Assembly: GCA_030849945.1 (NCBI GenBank)
Contig: JAVDKK010000002.1
Coordinates: 744,001-808,000, forward strand
Origin: Schauerella fraxinea
GTDB lineage: Bacteria > Pseudomonadota > Gammaproteobacteria > Burkholderiales > Burkholderiaceae_B
Length of the DNA: 64,000 nt
Reading direction: 5' to 3'
A model generated the notes under the pieces. It was not told the DNA's origin. It saw only the letters and a list, made by a program, of their open reading frames with translations, and searched no databases. How positions within the stretch are numbered: the first letter of the stretch is position 1; each line of letters opens with the position of its first letter. Shown here in pieces: positions 26,701-35,351 of this stretch. A program made the translations under genes and the position numbers.

Positions 26701-26876
26701 CAGGTTGCCTGCTTGGCAGGTTGCCCGCATAACAGGTTGCCTGCTTAGCGGGTTTCCTACTTAGCACGTCGCTTACTTGGCAGGTTGCTTAATTGGCAGC
26801 TCGCCTACTTAGCAGGTTGCTGCTTAGCGGGATTCCTACTTAGCAGCTCGACTACTTAACGGGTTGCCTTCTTAAT
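26692..26876. repeat. 16-bp tandem repeat (about 11 copies) starting at the EAL gene stop
   Basis: The unit is close to CAGGTTGCCTACTTAG. Its CAGGTTGC block recurs at 26701, 26717, 26733, 26749, 26765, 26781, 26797, 26813, 26828, 26844 and 26860, exact 16-bp steps except one 15-bp step. The repeat's CTTAG supplies the gene's TAG stop. The rest of the gap to 27013 holds only a hairpin at 26978-27001 without a T tract. Confidence 0.92.
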
Positions 26877-27013
26877 CGCTGGCGCGCTACCTTCCGCCTC
26901 GAGGATCGTCGGCGCTACCGTGGGTTGGTTTCACCCGCAGCGCCGCCTCGCGGAGCATTCATCTTTCGATATAACGAACCGAGCGAGGTGTTGCGCTCGG
27001 TCCCTCGCTCGCC

Positions 27014-28660
27014 TCAATAAGCGGGCGCGTGCGACAGCCTGGCATAGCGTTCGTCCGCAACTGCCGGTGCGCGCGACGGTACCTGCCCACCTCCGTCCAC
27101 CACGAATGCCGCCATGGCGGCGCGCAGGTTGTCGGCCTGCTCGGCCAGTTGATGCGCCGCCGCTGCAGTCTGCTCAACCATCGCCGCGTTTTCCTGCGTG
27201 CCCCGGTCGATTTCCATCACCGCCGCGTTGACCTGCACGATCCGATCCGCCTGCTCGTTGGCAAACAGGGATATCTCGTCAGCCGCCTGACGCACGCTGT
27301 CGATCGCCGTCACGACTTGACGAACGGTACGCCCGGCATCGGCCGCTTCTTTCACCCCGGCGTCGGCGCAAGCCGTTGCCGCATCGATCAAGGCCTTGAT
27401 CTCCTTGGCCGCCAGGGCGCTGCGTTGCGCCAGCGTGCGCACTTCGCCTGCCACCACTGCGAACCCGCGTCCCTCCTGGCCTGCGCGTGCCGCTTCCACG
27501 GCAGCATTGAGCGCCAGAATATTTGTTTGGAAGGCAATGCTCTCGACCACGCTGACGATGGCCCCGATTCGCCCGGCCTCCCCGGCCATCTCGTGCATGC
27601 GCTGCTCGGCCCGTTCGACCGCACTGCCCGCTTCACGCGCCAACCGAGTCGCTGCCTGCGCGCCCACCGCTGCGCCCTGGGCCTGTTCGGCCGTGTGCTG
27701 AACCGTCGTGCCCAATGTCGCCATGCTGGCAGCCGTTTCCTGAACGGCCGCGGCCTGGCGCGCCGTGCGCATCGACATATCCGCGCCACCTTCGGCAATA
27801 TCCCGCACGCCGGCATGCATGCTGTCCACACCCAACCGCACACTGCGCACCGCCTGCGACAGCCCGCCCTGCATCCGTCGCATCGCCCCAAACAGCACGC
27901 CGATTTCGTTGCTGCCGCGCTGCTCGATCGGCGCCGTTAAATCGCCATCGGCCATGCGGTCGAAATGGTGACCGGCGCCCGTCAAGGGGCGCAACACCAC
28001 GCGGCCGAACACGAGTCGCGACGCAATCGCCAGCACACACACCACACCCAACGCCGCCAATGCGGCCCAGATGGCGGTTTGCAGCACGTCGGCCGCGCGT
28101 GCGACCGACCGCTCGCCCCGATCGCGCATGTATTGCTGGTAGTCGTCGACCCGCGCGACAAAATCGGCAGAGAGATTCGGAATCACAGCATCGCTCAAGC
28201 GATTGGCCTCGATCCCGTTCCACCCTTGCAACGCAGCGGCAAGCGGCGCCAACCCTCGGCCGGCGAAGGCATCGTACGCGGCGAGCACGGCGTCGTAGCG
28301 CGGCTTGCCCTGGGCATCATCATCGGCATTGGCACGAAGCCGCTCGATCTTGCTGGCGGCGCCGTCCAACATGATGGTGACGCGCTTGAGGGCCGCATCG
28401 CGGGCTTCGATCAGGCCGCCTTCCATATTGGTTTTGGCTTCGGTCAATAACGCCCGGGCCTGGAACACGCGGCTGGTCGCGTCGCTCAGATCGCTGGCGC
28501 GCTCGATGTTGCCGCGGCCAAGCTCGGCAATCCAGCGCTGGTTTTCGAGCGATAGCCCGACGGCACCCGCAGCAGCCAAGGCAAAGGCAGCAACGAAGAA
28601 CGCCAGCACGGCGGTGAGAACAGTATTGACGCGTAGCGACGCGCCCAGACGAGATTGCAT
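27014..28660 (-). CDS. methyl-accepting chemotaxis protein
   Basis: 548-aa Tar-like chemoreceptor. A first membrane segment (residues 13-36) is followed by a periplasmic four-helix-bundle sensor, a second membrane segment near 190-212, a HAMP domain (RPLTGAGHHFDRMADGDLTAPI) and a signalling hairpin with ESIAFQTNILALNAAVEAARAG at its tip. The C-terminus lacks a CheR-docking pentapeptide such as NWETF. The ATG at 28660 follows AGGA. No che genes are nearby, so it is a stand-alone receptor. The EAL gene is convergent. Confidence 0.94.
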   Translation of the reverse strand: MQSRLGASLRVNTVLTAVLAFFVAAFALAAAGAVGLSLENQRWIAELGRGNIERASDLSDATSRVFQARALLTEAKTNMEGGLIEARDAALKRVTIMLDGAASKIERLRANADDDAQGKPRYDAVLAAYDAFAGRGLAPLAAALQGWNGIEANRLSDAVIPNLSADFVARVDDYQQYMRDRGERSVARAADVLQTAIWAALAALGVVCVLAIASRLVFGRVVLRPLTGAGHHFDRMADGDLTAPIEQRGSNEIGVLFGAMRRMQGGLSQAVRSVRLGVDSMHAGVRDIAEGGADMSMRTARQAAAVQETAASMATLGTTVQHTAEQAQGAAVGAQAATRLAREAGSAVERAEQRMHEMAGEAGRIGAIVSVVESIAFQTNILALNAAVEAARAGQEGRGFAVVAGEVRTLAQRSALAAKEIKALIDAATACADAGVKEAADAGRTVRQVVTAIDSVRQAADEISLFANEQADRIVQVNAAVMEIDRGTQENAAMVEQTAAAAHQLAEQADNLRAAMAAFVVDGGGQVPSRAPAVADERYARLSHAPAY

Positions 28661-28761
28661 GATGATCCTGCTGTAGCGCCTCGTGGCGCGGCAGGCGCGA
28701 TTATCGTGATCGAAGGTGGCGCTTTCGTGACAATGTCGTGTCCATTCGATCGCTTACCCGA

Positions 28762-29664
28762 TCAGGCGCCCTGCCCATCCTTTACCAGCAGGTCGACCAG
28801 CGCCTGGGCAAACGCCGGCAACGCTGCGTAATCGCGCACACAGATATGCAGTTCGCGCTCAGCCCAGACGTCGGTCAACGCGACCCGTTCGAACGCCATC
28901 GTGCGCGCGAAGCGCTCCGCAACCGATGCGGGGATCACGCCCACGCCCACGCGCGCCTCGACCATGCGGCATAGCGCCTCGAAGTTGCCCACCTCGACCC
29001 GAAACTTCAACGGCCGCCCCAGCGCGTCGGCCGCCTGGCGCAAAAAGGGATGAATCGCGCTCGTCTCCGACAAGCCCACATAATCGAACGAGAGTGTGTC
29101 GGCGAATGCGATTTCGCCTTGATCGGCCAGTGAATGCTTGGGCGGCGTAATCAACACCAGACGATCGCTGCGATACGGCAGATAGACCACATCGGCAGCG
29201 GGCGGCTGGCCGGCCACGATGCCGATATCGGCTGCGCCTTCCGACACTTCCTTCGCCACCAGATAGCTCAAACGTTCACGCAACTCGATATGCACATCGG
29301 GATGGGCCGACAGATAGCGGCCCAAGACCGCCGGCATGAATTCCGTCATGGCACTGGTGTTGGCCAGCACACGGACGCGACCGCGCACCCCCAACGCGAA
29401 CGCCTGCATATCGCCGCGCAAGTGTTCAATCTGTCCGATCACCGTGCGTGCGTGCCGCAACAGCGACTCGCCGGCTGGCGTCATCGTCACACCCTGGCTG
29501 GTGCGATACAGCAACTGGGCGCCAAAATGCGCTTCCAGGTTCTTGACGCGCGTACTGGCGGCCGGCAGCGACAGATGCGATTTTTCGGCACCGCGGGTGA
29601 GACTGCGCGAGGTACCGATATTCACCATCAACTGCATGTCGACCAGATCGAAATGCATGGACAT
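28762..29664 (-). CDS. LysR family regulator of the acyl-CoA dehydrogenase operon
   Basis: 300-aa LysR regulator with N-terminal helix-turn-helix (DLVDMQLMVNIGTSRSLTRGAE, SLPAASTRVKNLE) and an effector domain with GVGVIPASVAERFA near residue 235. The start follows GGGAG. It is divergent from the acyl-CoA dehydrogenase/MmgE pair across 166 bp that contains a T-N11-A palindrome, so it most likely controls that pair. Inducer unknown. Confidence 0.88.
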   Translation of the reverse strand: MSMHFDLVDMQLMVNIGTSRSLTRGAEKSHLSLPAASTRVKNLEAHFGAQLLYRTSQGVTMTPAGESLLRHARTVIGQIEHLRGDMQAFALGVRGRVRVLANTSAMTEFMPAVLGRYLSAHPDVHIELRERLSYLVAKEVSEGAADIGIVAGQPPAADVVYLPYRSDRLVLITPPKHSLADQGEIAFADTLSFDYVGLSETSAIHPFLRQAADALGRPLKFRVEVGNFEALCRMVEARVGVGVIPASVAERFARTMAFERVALTDVWAERELHICVRDYAALPAFAQALVDLLVKDGQGA

Positions 29665-29721
29665 TGCAGAAGACTCCCTTTACGACAGATGGCGCTTCGT
29701 GATCGCCTAACACCGCCTTCG

Positions 29722-29734
29722 TCAATTCGAATTA
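29722..29734. promoter_or_regulatory. LysR-type T-N11-A palindrome upstream of the acyl-CoA dehydrogenase gene
   Basis: TCAATTCGAATTA holds a perfect 10-bp palindrome AATTCGAATT inside the T-N11-A pattern typical of LysR sites. It lies 58 bp from the regulator start and 97 bp from the dehydrogenase start. Confidence 0.5.
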
Positions 29735-29830
29735 GCTTTCGCCCGGCCTTTGCGGCACAGTATGGATCGCGCTTTGTAACATGCAGCTGGCTCAAACGCC
29801 GCCGCTTCCCTTCCCTATTTGGCTGTAGAT

Positions 29831-30991
29831 ATGTCCGAATTCGACACTGCTCATACCGATATCCGTGACGCCGTACGCGAGTTGTGCGCGCAATTTTCCG
29901 GCGAATACTTCCGCAAGATCGACGAAGAACGCGGGTATCCCGAAGCGTTCGTCGAGGCGCTGACCAAAGCCGGTTGGCTGGCGGCATTGATTCCTCAGGA
30001 GTACGGCGGCTCGGGATTGGGATTGACCGAAGCGTCGATCATCATGGAAGAAATCAACCGTTCGGGCGGCAACTCCGGCGCCTGCCACGGGCAGATGTAC
30101 AACATGGGCACCCTGTTGCGCCATGGCTCGGAAGCGCAAAAGCGCGAATTCCTGCCGCGCATCGCCGCTGGCGAATTGCGGCTGCAGTCGATGGGCGTGA
30201 CCGAACCCACCACCGGCACCGACACCACCAAGATCAAGACGACCGCGCAGCGCAAAGGCGACCGGTACGTCATCAACGGCCAGAAAGTGTGGATCTCGCG
30301 GGTGCAGCATTCCGACCTGATGATCCTGCTGGCCCGTACCACGCCCCTCGATCAAGTACAGAAAAAATCCGAAGGCATGTCGATCTTCCTGGTCGATCTG
30401 CATCATGCGCTCAAGCACGGCATGACGCTGCGCCCCATCGCCAACATGGTCAACCATGAGACCAACGAACTGTTTTTCGATAACCTCGAAATCCCGGCGG
30501 ACAACCTCATCGGCGAGGAAGGCAAGGGCTTCAAGTACATCCTCGACGGCCTGAATGCCGAACGCACCTTGATCGCCGCCGAGTGCATCGGCGATGGCTA
30601 CTGGTTTGTCGACAAGGTGACCGCATACGCCAAAGAACGCATCGTATTCGGCCGCCCGATCGGGCAAAACCAAGGCGTGCAATTTCCGATCGCCCGCGCC
30701 CACATCAACGTCGAAGCCGCCAGCCTGATGCGCTTTGAGGCCTGCCGGCGTTTCGATGCGCATGAGCCCTGCGGCGCGCAGGCCAATATGGCCAAGCTTC
30801 TCGCTGCGGACGCATCATGGGAAGCCGCCAACGCCTGCCTGCAGTTTCATGGTGGTTTTGGCTTTGCCACCGAATACGACGTCGAGCGCAAATTCCGTGA
30901 AACGCGGCTGTATCAAGTCGCGCCGATTTCCACCAACCTGATCCTGGCGTACGTGGCCGAACACGTGCTGGGTTTGCCGAGATCCTTCTAA
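29831..30991 (+). CDS. acyl-CoA dehydrogenase family protein
   Basis: 386-aa FAD enzyme. It has an N-terminal helical domain, ALIPQEYGGSGLGLTEASIIMEEI, the flavin-binding MGVTEPTTGTDTTKIKT and INGQKVWISR segments, and the C-terminal ERIVFGRPIGQNQGVQFPIA and QFHGGFGFATEYDVERKFRETR. Family members oxidise acyl-CoA thioesters; chain type is not evident. The ATG at 31 bp into the line (29831) is used; a TTG 12 bp upstream is possible. The stop overlaps the next start (TAATG). No acyl-CoA synthetase or transferase gene is adjacent. Confidence 0.93.
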   Translation: MSEFDTAHTDIRDAVRELCAQFSGEYFRKIDEERGYPEAFVEALTKAGWLAALIPQEYGGSGLGLTEASIIMEEINRSGGNSGACHGQMYNMGTLLRHGSEAQKREFLPRIAAGELRLQSMGVTEPTTGTDTTKIKTTAQRKGDRYVINGQKVWISRVQHSDLMILLARTTPLDQVQKKSEGMSIFLVDLHHALKHGMTLRPIANMVNHETNELFFDNLEIPADNLIGEEGKGFKYILDGLNAERTLIAAECIGDGYWFVDKVTAYAKERIVFGRPIGQNQGVQFPIARAHINVEAASLMRFEACRRFDAHEPCGAQANMAKLLAADASWEAANACLQFHGGFGFATEYDVERKFRETRLYQVAPISTNLILAYVAEHVLGLPRSF

Positions 30992-32376
30992 TGCGCATTG
31001 ACGACATGCCCCAAAGCCTTGCAGCCACGCACCCCAGCGCTGTGCTGGCGCAATTTGCGGCCACCCTCACCTACGATGCCGTCCCGCCCGAAGTTGCCCG
31101 GCGCACCGAATCGCTGCTGCTGGACACATTGGGATCGATTCTCGCCGGGGCACAAACGGCGCCCATCAAGGCGATCGACACGTTTGCGCGTGCGATGGGA
31201 CCCAGCACCGGCGAAGCCGAGGTGCTCATCTCCCGGCGCCTGACCAGCCCGTTGTTTGCCGCGATGGTCAACGCAGCGGCCGCCCACGTGGTGGAACAGG
31301 ACGACGTGCATAACGGCGCGGTCTTTCATCCTGCCGCCGTCGTTTTTCCGCCTGCCTTGGCGGTGGCCCAATTGCTGGGCCGCAGCGGACCCGACCTCAT
31401 CACCGCAGCGGTTGCAGGCTACGAAGTGGGCATCCGCATCGGCGAATTTCTCGGTCGTTCGCATTACAAGATTTTCCACACCACCGGCACCGCCGGCACC
31501 GTGGCGGCGGCTGTGACGGTGGGTCACCTGCTGCGCCTGACGCCCGAGCAAATGCTGCATGCGATCGGCTCGGCCGGTACGCAAGCGGCCGGATTATGGG
31601 AATTTCTGCGCGACGCCGCCGATTCCAAGCAGCTTCACACTGCGAAAGCCGCAGGTGACGGACTGACCGCCGCGTTCCTGGCGCGCGAGGGCTTCACGGG
31701 TGCCAAGCAGATTCTTGAAGGCCCGCAAGGCATGGGCGCGGGCATGTCCACCGACGCCGACCCGGCCAAGCTCACCGATCAATTGGGCACGCGCTGGACG
31801 GTGCTTGAAACCTCGTTCAAGTTTCATGCATCGTGCCGCCATACCCATCCGGCTGCGGATGCGTTGCTCGCCGTCATGCGCGAGCACAACCTCGCCGCTG
31901 ACGAGATCGCGCACGTCGATGCGCAAGTGCACCAAGGCGCGATCGATGTGCTCGGCCCCGTGGTCGACCCCCGCAGCGTGCACCAGTCGAAATTTTCGAT
32001 GGGTACCGTGCTCGCGTTGATCGCATCGCACGGACGCGCCGGACTGGCCGAATTCGACGCCGGCTTCGGCGACACATTCGTCAGTGCCTTCAACAAGCGC
32101 GTCACGATGTCGCTCGATGACGAGGTCGACACGGCCTATCCGCGCCGCTGGATCGGCAAGGTTCACGTCACGACCCATGACGGCCGCCAATTCGATGGCC
32201 GCGTGGATGAGCCGAAAGGCGATCCGGGCAACACCTTGAGCCGTGCCGAGATCGAAGACAAGGTGACGACCTTGGCCGCATACGGCGGCGTCGTCACCCC
32301 CGAGGAAGTACAGCACCTCATCGACGCCATATGGTCGCTGGGCGACTGTGCCAAGATCGGCCGGCTGCTGCCGTAA
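30991..32376 (+). CDS. MmgE/PrpD family protein
   Basis: 461-aa protein of the 2-methylcitrate dehydratase-like family: LLLDTLGSILAGA, NAAAAHVVEQDDVHNGAVFHPAAVV, GYEVGIRIGEFLG, the SFKFHASCRHTHPAADA segment and KFSMGTVLALI. The family also includes isomerases and cis-aconitate decarboxylase, so substrate is uncertain; a branched or tricarboxylic acid is likely. Its ATG overlaps the dehydrogenase stop by one base, so the two are coupled. No prpB or prpC gene is seen, which argues against a simple methylcitrate cycle operon. Confidence 0.9.
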   Translation: MRIDDMPQSLAATHPSAVLAQFAATLTYDAVPPEVARRTESLLLDTLGSILAGAQTAPIKAIDTFARAMGPSTGEAEVLISRRLTSPLFAAMVNAAAAHVVEQDDVHNGAVFHPAAVVFPPALAVAQLLGRSGPDLITAAVAGYEVGIRIGEFLGRSHYKIFHTTGTAGTVAAAVTVGHLLRLTPEQMLHAIGSAGTQAAGLWEFLRDAADSKQLHTAKAAGDGLTAAFLAREGFTGAKQILEGPQGMGAGMSTDADPAKLTDQLGTRWTVLETSFKFHASCRHTHPAADALLAVMREHNLAADEIAHVDAQVHQGAIDVLGPVVDPRSVHQSKFSMGTVLALIASHGRAGLAEFDAGFGDTFVSAFNKRVTMSLDDEVDTAYPRRWIGKVHVTTHDGRQFDGRVDEPKGDPGNTLSRAEIEDKVTTLAAYGGVVTPEEVQHLIDAIWSLGDCAKIGRLLP

Positions 32377-32415
32377 AGGCGGCCGGAGCTGGCGGGGCCA
32401 GCTTCGGCTGTCAGG

Positions 32416-32519
32416 GTCGGCTGGTGCCTTGGACGTCGGCTGCTGCCTCCTGCCGTCAGTTGCCGCCTTCTAAAAGTCAGTTGCTGCCCTTTAAAAGTCA
32501 GTTGCTGCCCCAGACTGTC
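32416..32519. repeat. 19-21-bp tandem repeat (about 5 copies)
   Basis: The unit is close to GTCAGTTGCTGCCTTCTAAA. GTC starts occur at 32416, 32435, 32455, 32476, 32497 and 32517. Copies at 32455 and 32476 are nearly identical. It fills the convergent gap between the MmgE/PrpD gene and rph, about 40 bp past the MmgE/PrpD stop. Confidence 0.8.
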
Positions 32520-32625
32520 ACCTCGAATGAAGGTGGTGCAGAAGCTAAGCGTGCAGAGGCGGTCTCGTATCGCCCGACCGCTTGGCCAGAAGCCATGCGG
32601 CCTGCGACGGACTGGAGCGCTGCAA

Positions 32626-33366
32626 TCAGCGCAGCGCTGCTTTTTGGGCCGCCACGAGCTTGACGATGCCTTGTTCAGCGATATCGAGCAGCGCATTCAT
32701 GTCGCTACGTGAAAATGCCACGCCCTCGGCCGTGCCCTGCACTTCGACGAAATCGCCAGCGCCGGTCATGACGACGTTCACGTCCGCATCGCAGCCGGAA
32801 TCCTCTTCGTAGTCCAGATCGAGCACTGGACGGCCATTGACCATGCCCACCGAGACGGCAGCCACATGGTCGCGCAACGGATTAGTGGCAAGCAGACCCT
32901 GGCGCTGCAATGCCGCCACCGCGTCGGCGCAGGCAATCCAGGCGCCGGTAATGCTGGCGCAGCGCGTGCCGCCATCGGCCTGTAGCACATCGCAGTCGAT
33001 GTGCAGCGTGCGTTCGCCCAACGCCTGCATGTCGAACACCGCGCGCAAGCTGCGGCCGATCAAGCGCTGGATCTCTTGCGTGCGCCCGGATTGCTTACCG
33101 CGCGCCGCCTCGCGATCGCCGCGCGTATGCGTGGCGCGCGGCAGCATGCCGTACTCGGCCGTCACCCAGCCTTGACCCTTGCCCTTCAAAAACGGCGGCA
33201 CCTTTTCAAGCACGCTCGCCGTACACAGGACATGCGTGTTGCCGGCTTTGACGAGCACCGAGCCTTCGGCATAACGCGTATAGCCGCGAATGGCCTCGAA
33301 CGGCCTCAACTCATCGGGCGCACGGCCGGAATGACGGGACAACGGGGTCGAGGAATCGAGGGACAT
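32626..33366 (-). CDS. rph: ribonuclease PH
   Basis: 246-aa phosphorolytic 3'-5' exonuclease that trims tRNA ends. Motifs: GSVLVKAGNTHVLCTASV, GQGWVTAEYGMLPRAT, RTQEIQRLIGRSLRAV, DCDVLQADGGTRCASITGA and DLDYEEDSGCDADVNVVMT. The ATG at 33366 follows GGAG by six bases. In related bacteria rph precedes rdgB-hemW; here a 7.8-kb accessory block lies between. Confidence 0.96.
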   Translation of the reverse strand: MSLDSSTPLSRHSGRAPDELRPFEAIRGYTRYAEGSVLVKAGNTHVLCTASVLEKVPPFLKGKGQGWVTAEYGMLPRATHTRGDREAARGKQSGRTQEIQRLIGRSLRAVFDMQALGERTLHIDCDVLQADGGTRCASITGAWIACADAVAALQRQGLLATNPLRDHVAAVSVGMVNGRPVLDLDYEEDSGCDADVNVVMTGAGDFVEVQGTAEGVAFSRSDMNALLDIAEQGIVKLVAAQKAALR

Positions 33367-33518
33367 TGGAAACTCCGGCAAGACAGGAAAGGTAGGCATT
33401 GTACGGGGCGCCGCAGGGCCTTCATCCCCTGTCCCAGCTTGCGACTTGTACGCATATCGTCGTGTCGGTGTTGCCGGTTATGCTGCCGGGATCGCCCTTC
33501 GTCTCTCATTGCCTAAAC

Positions 33519-35348
33519 ATGACCGTACGCGCCAGTCTTTCGCACGCCCCACTTGTTGTTGCCCTCGCTTTCGCTTTGACGTCCATGCCCGGTGTCGCAG
33601 CACCGGCCAGTACCCTGATATCGCCTACGGCATCGGCCACCACATCCGCGGCGGCCGCCCGTTACGACACACGCGATGTGATCTTCTCGCCCGTCAAAGC
33701 CGTCAACGGCATGGTGGCAAGCGAAAGTGCACTGGCGTCACGCATCGGCGTAGAGATCATGCGCCAAGGCGGCAACGCCGTCGATGCGGCGGTCGCCGTA
33801 GGCTTTGCGCTTGCCGTCACACTGCCCAATGCGGGCAACCTTGGCGGCGGTGGGTTCATGTTGATTCACGATGCCAAAACCGGTCGCGACGTCGCGCTCG
33901 ATTTTCGTGAGGTCGCGCCTGAATCGGCGCGCCGCGACATGTACCTCGATGGCGCCGGCAACCTGCGTTCGGGCGCGTCGCTCTATACCCATCGTGCCGT
34001 CGGCGTACCAGGCACGGTCGCTGGGTTGTTGAAAGCCCTGGACGAACATGGTTCCCTGCCGCGCGCCAAGGTCATCGCCCCAGCAATCGACCTCGCGCGC
34101 AAAGGCTTTCCCGTGGGGCAGACGCTTGCCGACATGCTTGCCACAGAGGCCGATATGCTTGGCCAATGGCCCGCCACGCGGCGCATCTTCTTCAAGGAAG
34201 CCACCACCGCCTGTGCACCCAAACCCTGTGTCGCGGACAAGCAAACCGTCCCGCTTGCAGCGGGCGACATCCTGCGTCAGACCGATCTGGCGGCCTCGCT
34301 CGAGGCCATCGCCCGCGATGGCGCGCGGGCATTTTACGAGGGCGACATCGCCGCCAAGATCGCTGCCGAAATGCAACGCCACGGCGGCGGCATCACGGCG
34401 GCCGATCTTAAACGGTACAAGGCGATCAACCGCGAACCGGTCGTGGGCGCGTATCGCGGCAATCGTATCGTCGCCATGCCTCCACCGAGTTCGGGTGGTG
34501 TCCACATCGTGCAGATGCTGAATATTCTCGAGCGCTATCCATTGGGCGACTATGGCTTGGGCAGCGCGCAGACCATTCATCTGATGGCCGAGAGCATGAA
34601 ACTGGCCTACGCCGACCGGTCCGAGTATCTGGGCGATCCGGATCGCACACAGGTCCCGGTTGCCGGCATCACATCGCGCGCATACGCCGACCTTCTGGCC
34701 GCGAAAATCGACGCGCGTCGCGCGGCCCCAGGCGCGGCCATTCGACCCGGCAATCCCTTGCCCTACGAAAGCGATCAAACCACGCACTTTTCCGTGGCCG
34801 ACAAGCAAGGCAACGTCGTCAGTACCACCTATACCCTCAATCTCAATTTCGGCACGGGCATCGTGGCCGAAGGCACCGGCATTCTGCTCAACAACGAGAT
34901 GGATGACTTCGTCTCCAAACCCGGCGTGCCCAATGCCTATGGCCTGACAGGTGGCGACGCCAATGCCATTGCTCCCGGCAAACGCCCGTTGAGTTCAATG
35001 ACGCCGTTGATGGTTTTCAAGAATGGCGAGCCCTGGCTCGTCACGGGATCGCCCGGAGGCTCACGTATCATTACGACTGTACTCGAGGCCGTCGTCAACG
35101 CCATCGATTTTGGCTTGAATCCGGCCGAATCGGCCGCCGTGCCTCGCTTCCATCATCAAGGCCTACCGGATGTGCTGCGGGTTGAGAAAGGCATCAACCC
35201 CGATACGCGGCGCATTCTGGAAAGCATGGGTCACACCATCAAGGTCCAGGCCGTCATGGGCCGCACGCAAACGATAGAAATTCACGATGGTGTGCTCTAC
35301 GGGGCGTCAGACCCCCGCAATCCCGACGGACTCACAGCAGGATACTGA
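33519..35348 (+). CDS. ggt: gamma-glutamyltransferase
   Basis: 609-aa periplasmic enzyme that hydrolyses or transfers the gamma-glutamyl group of glutathione. A signal peptide ends near VAA-PAS. The precursor should cut itself before Thr421 in SDQTTHFSVAD, giving the small subunit with the nucleophile. Other markers are AVDAAVAVGFALAVTLPNAGNLGGGGFM, LNNEMDDF, and PLSSMTPLMVF. The ATG at 33519 gives a good signal peptide. It is divergent from rph, and its stop is only 3 bp before yicC. Confidence 0.94.
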   Translation: MTVRASLSHAPLVVALAFALTSMPGVAAPASTLISPTASATTSAAAARYDTRDVIFSPVKAVNGMVASESALASRIGVEIMRQGGNAVDAAVAVGFALAVTLPNAGNLGGGGFMLIHDAKTGRDVALDFREVAPESARRDMYLDGAGNLRSGASLYTHRAVGVPGTVAGLLKALDEHGSLPRAKVIAPAIDLARKGFPVGQTLADMLATEADMLGQWPATRRIFFKEATTACAPKPCVADKQTVPLAAGDILRQTDLAASLEAIARDGARAFYEGDIAAKIAAEMQRHGGGITAADLKRYKAINREPVVGAYRGNRIVAMPPPSSGGVHIVQMLNILERYPLGDYGLGSAQTIHLMAESMKLAYADRSEYLGDPDRTQVPVAGITSRAYADLLAAKIDARRAAPGAAIRPGNPLPYESDQTTHFSVADKQGNVVSTTYTLNLNFGTGIVAEGTGILLNNEMDDFVSKPGVPNAYGLTGGDANAIAPGKRPLSSMTPLMVFKNGEPWLVTGSPGGSRIITTVLEAVVNAIDFGLNPAESAAVPRFHHQGLPDVLRVEKGINPDTRRILESMGHTIKVQAVMGRTQTIEIHDGVLYGASDPRNPDGLTAGY

Positions 35349-35351
35349 TTC

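Noticed and set aside
26692..26876. CRISPR array
   Set aside because: Repeats are directly adjacent with no unique spacers, and there are no cas genes.
26978..27001. Terminator for the chemoreceptor gene
   Set aside because: 8-bp stem is good but neither strand has a T tract after it.
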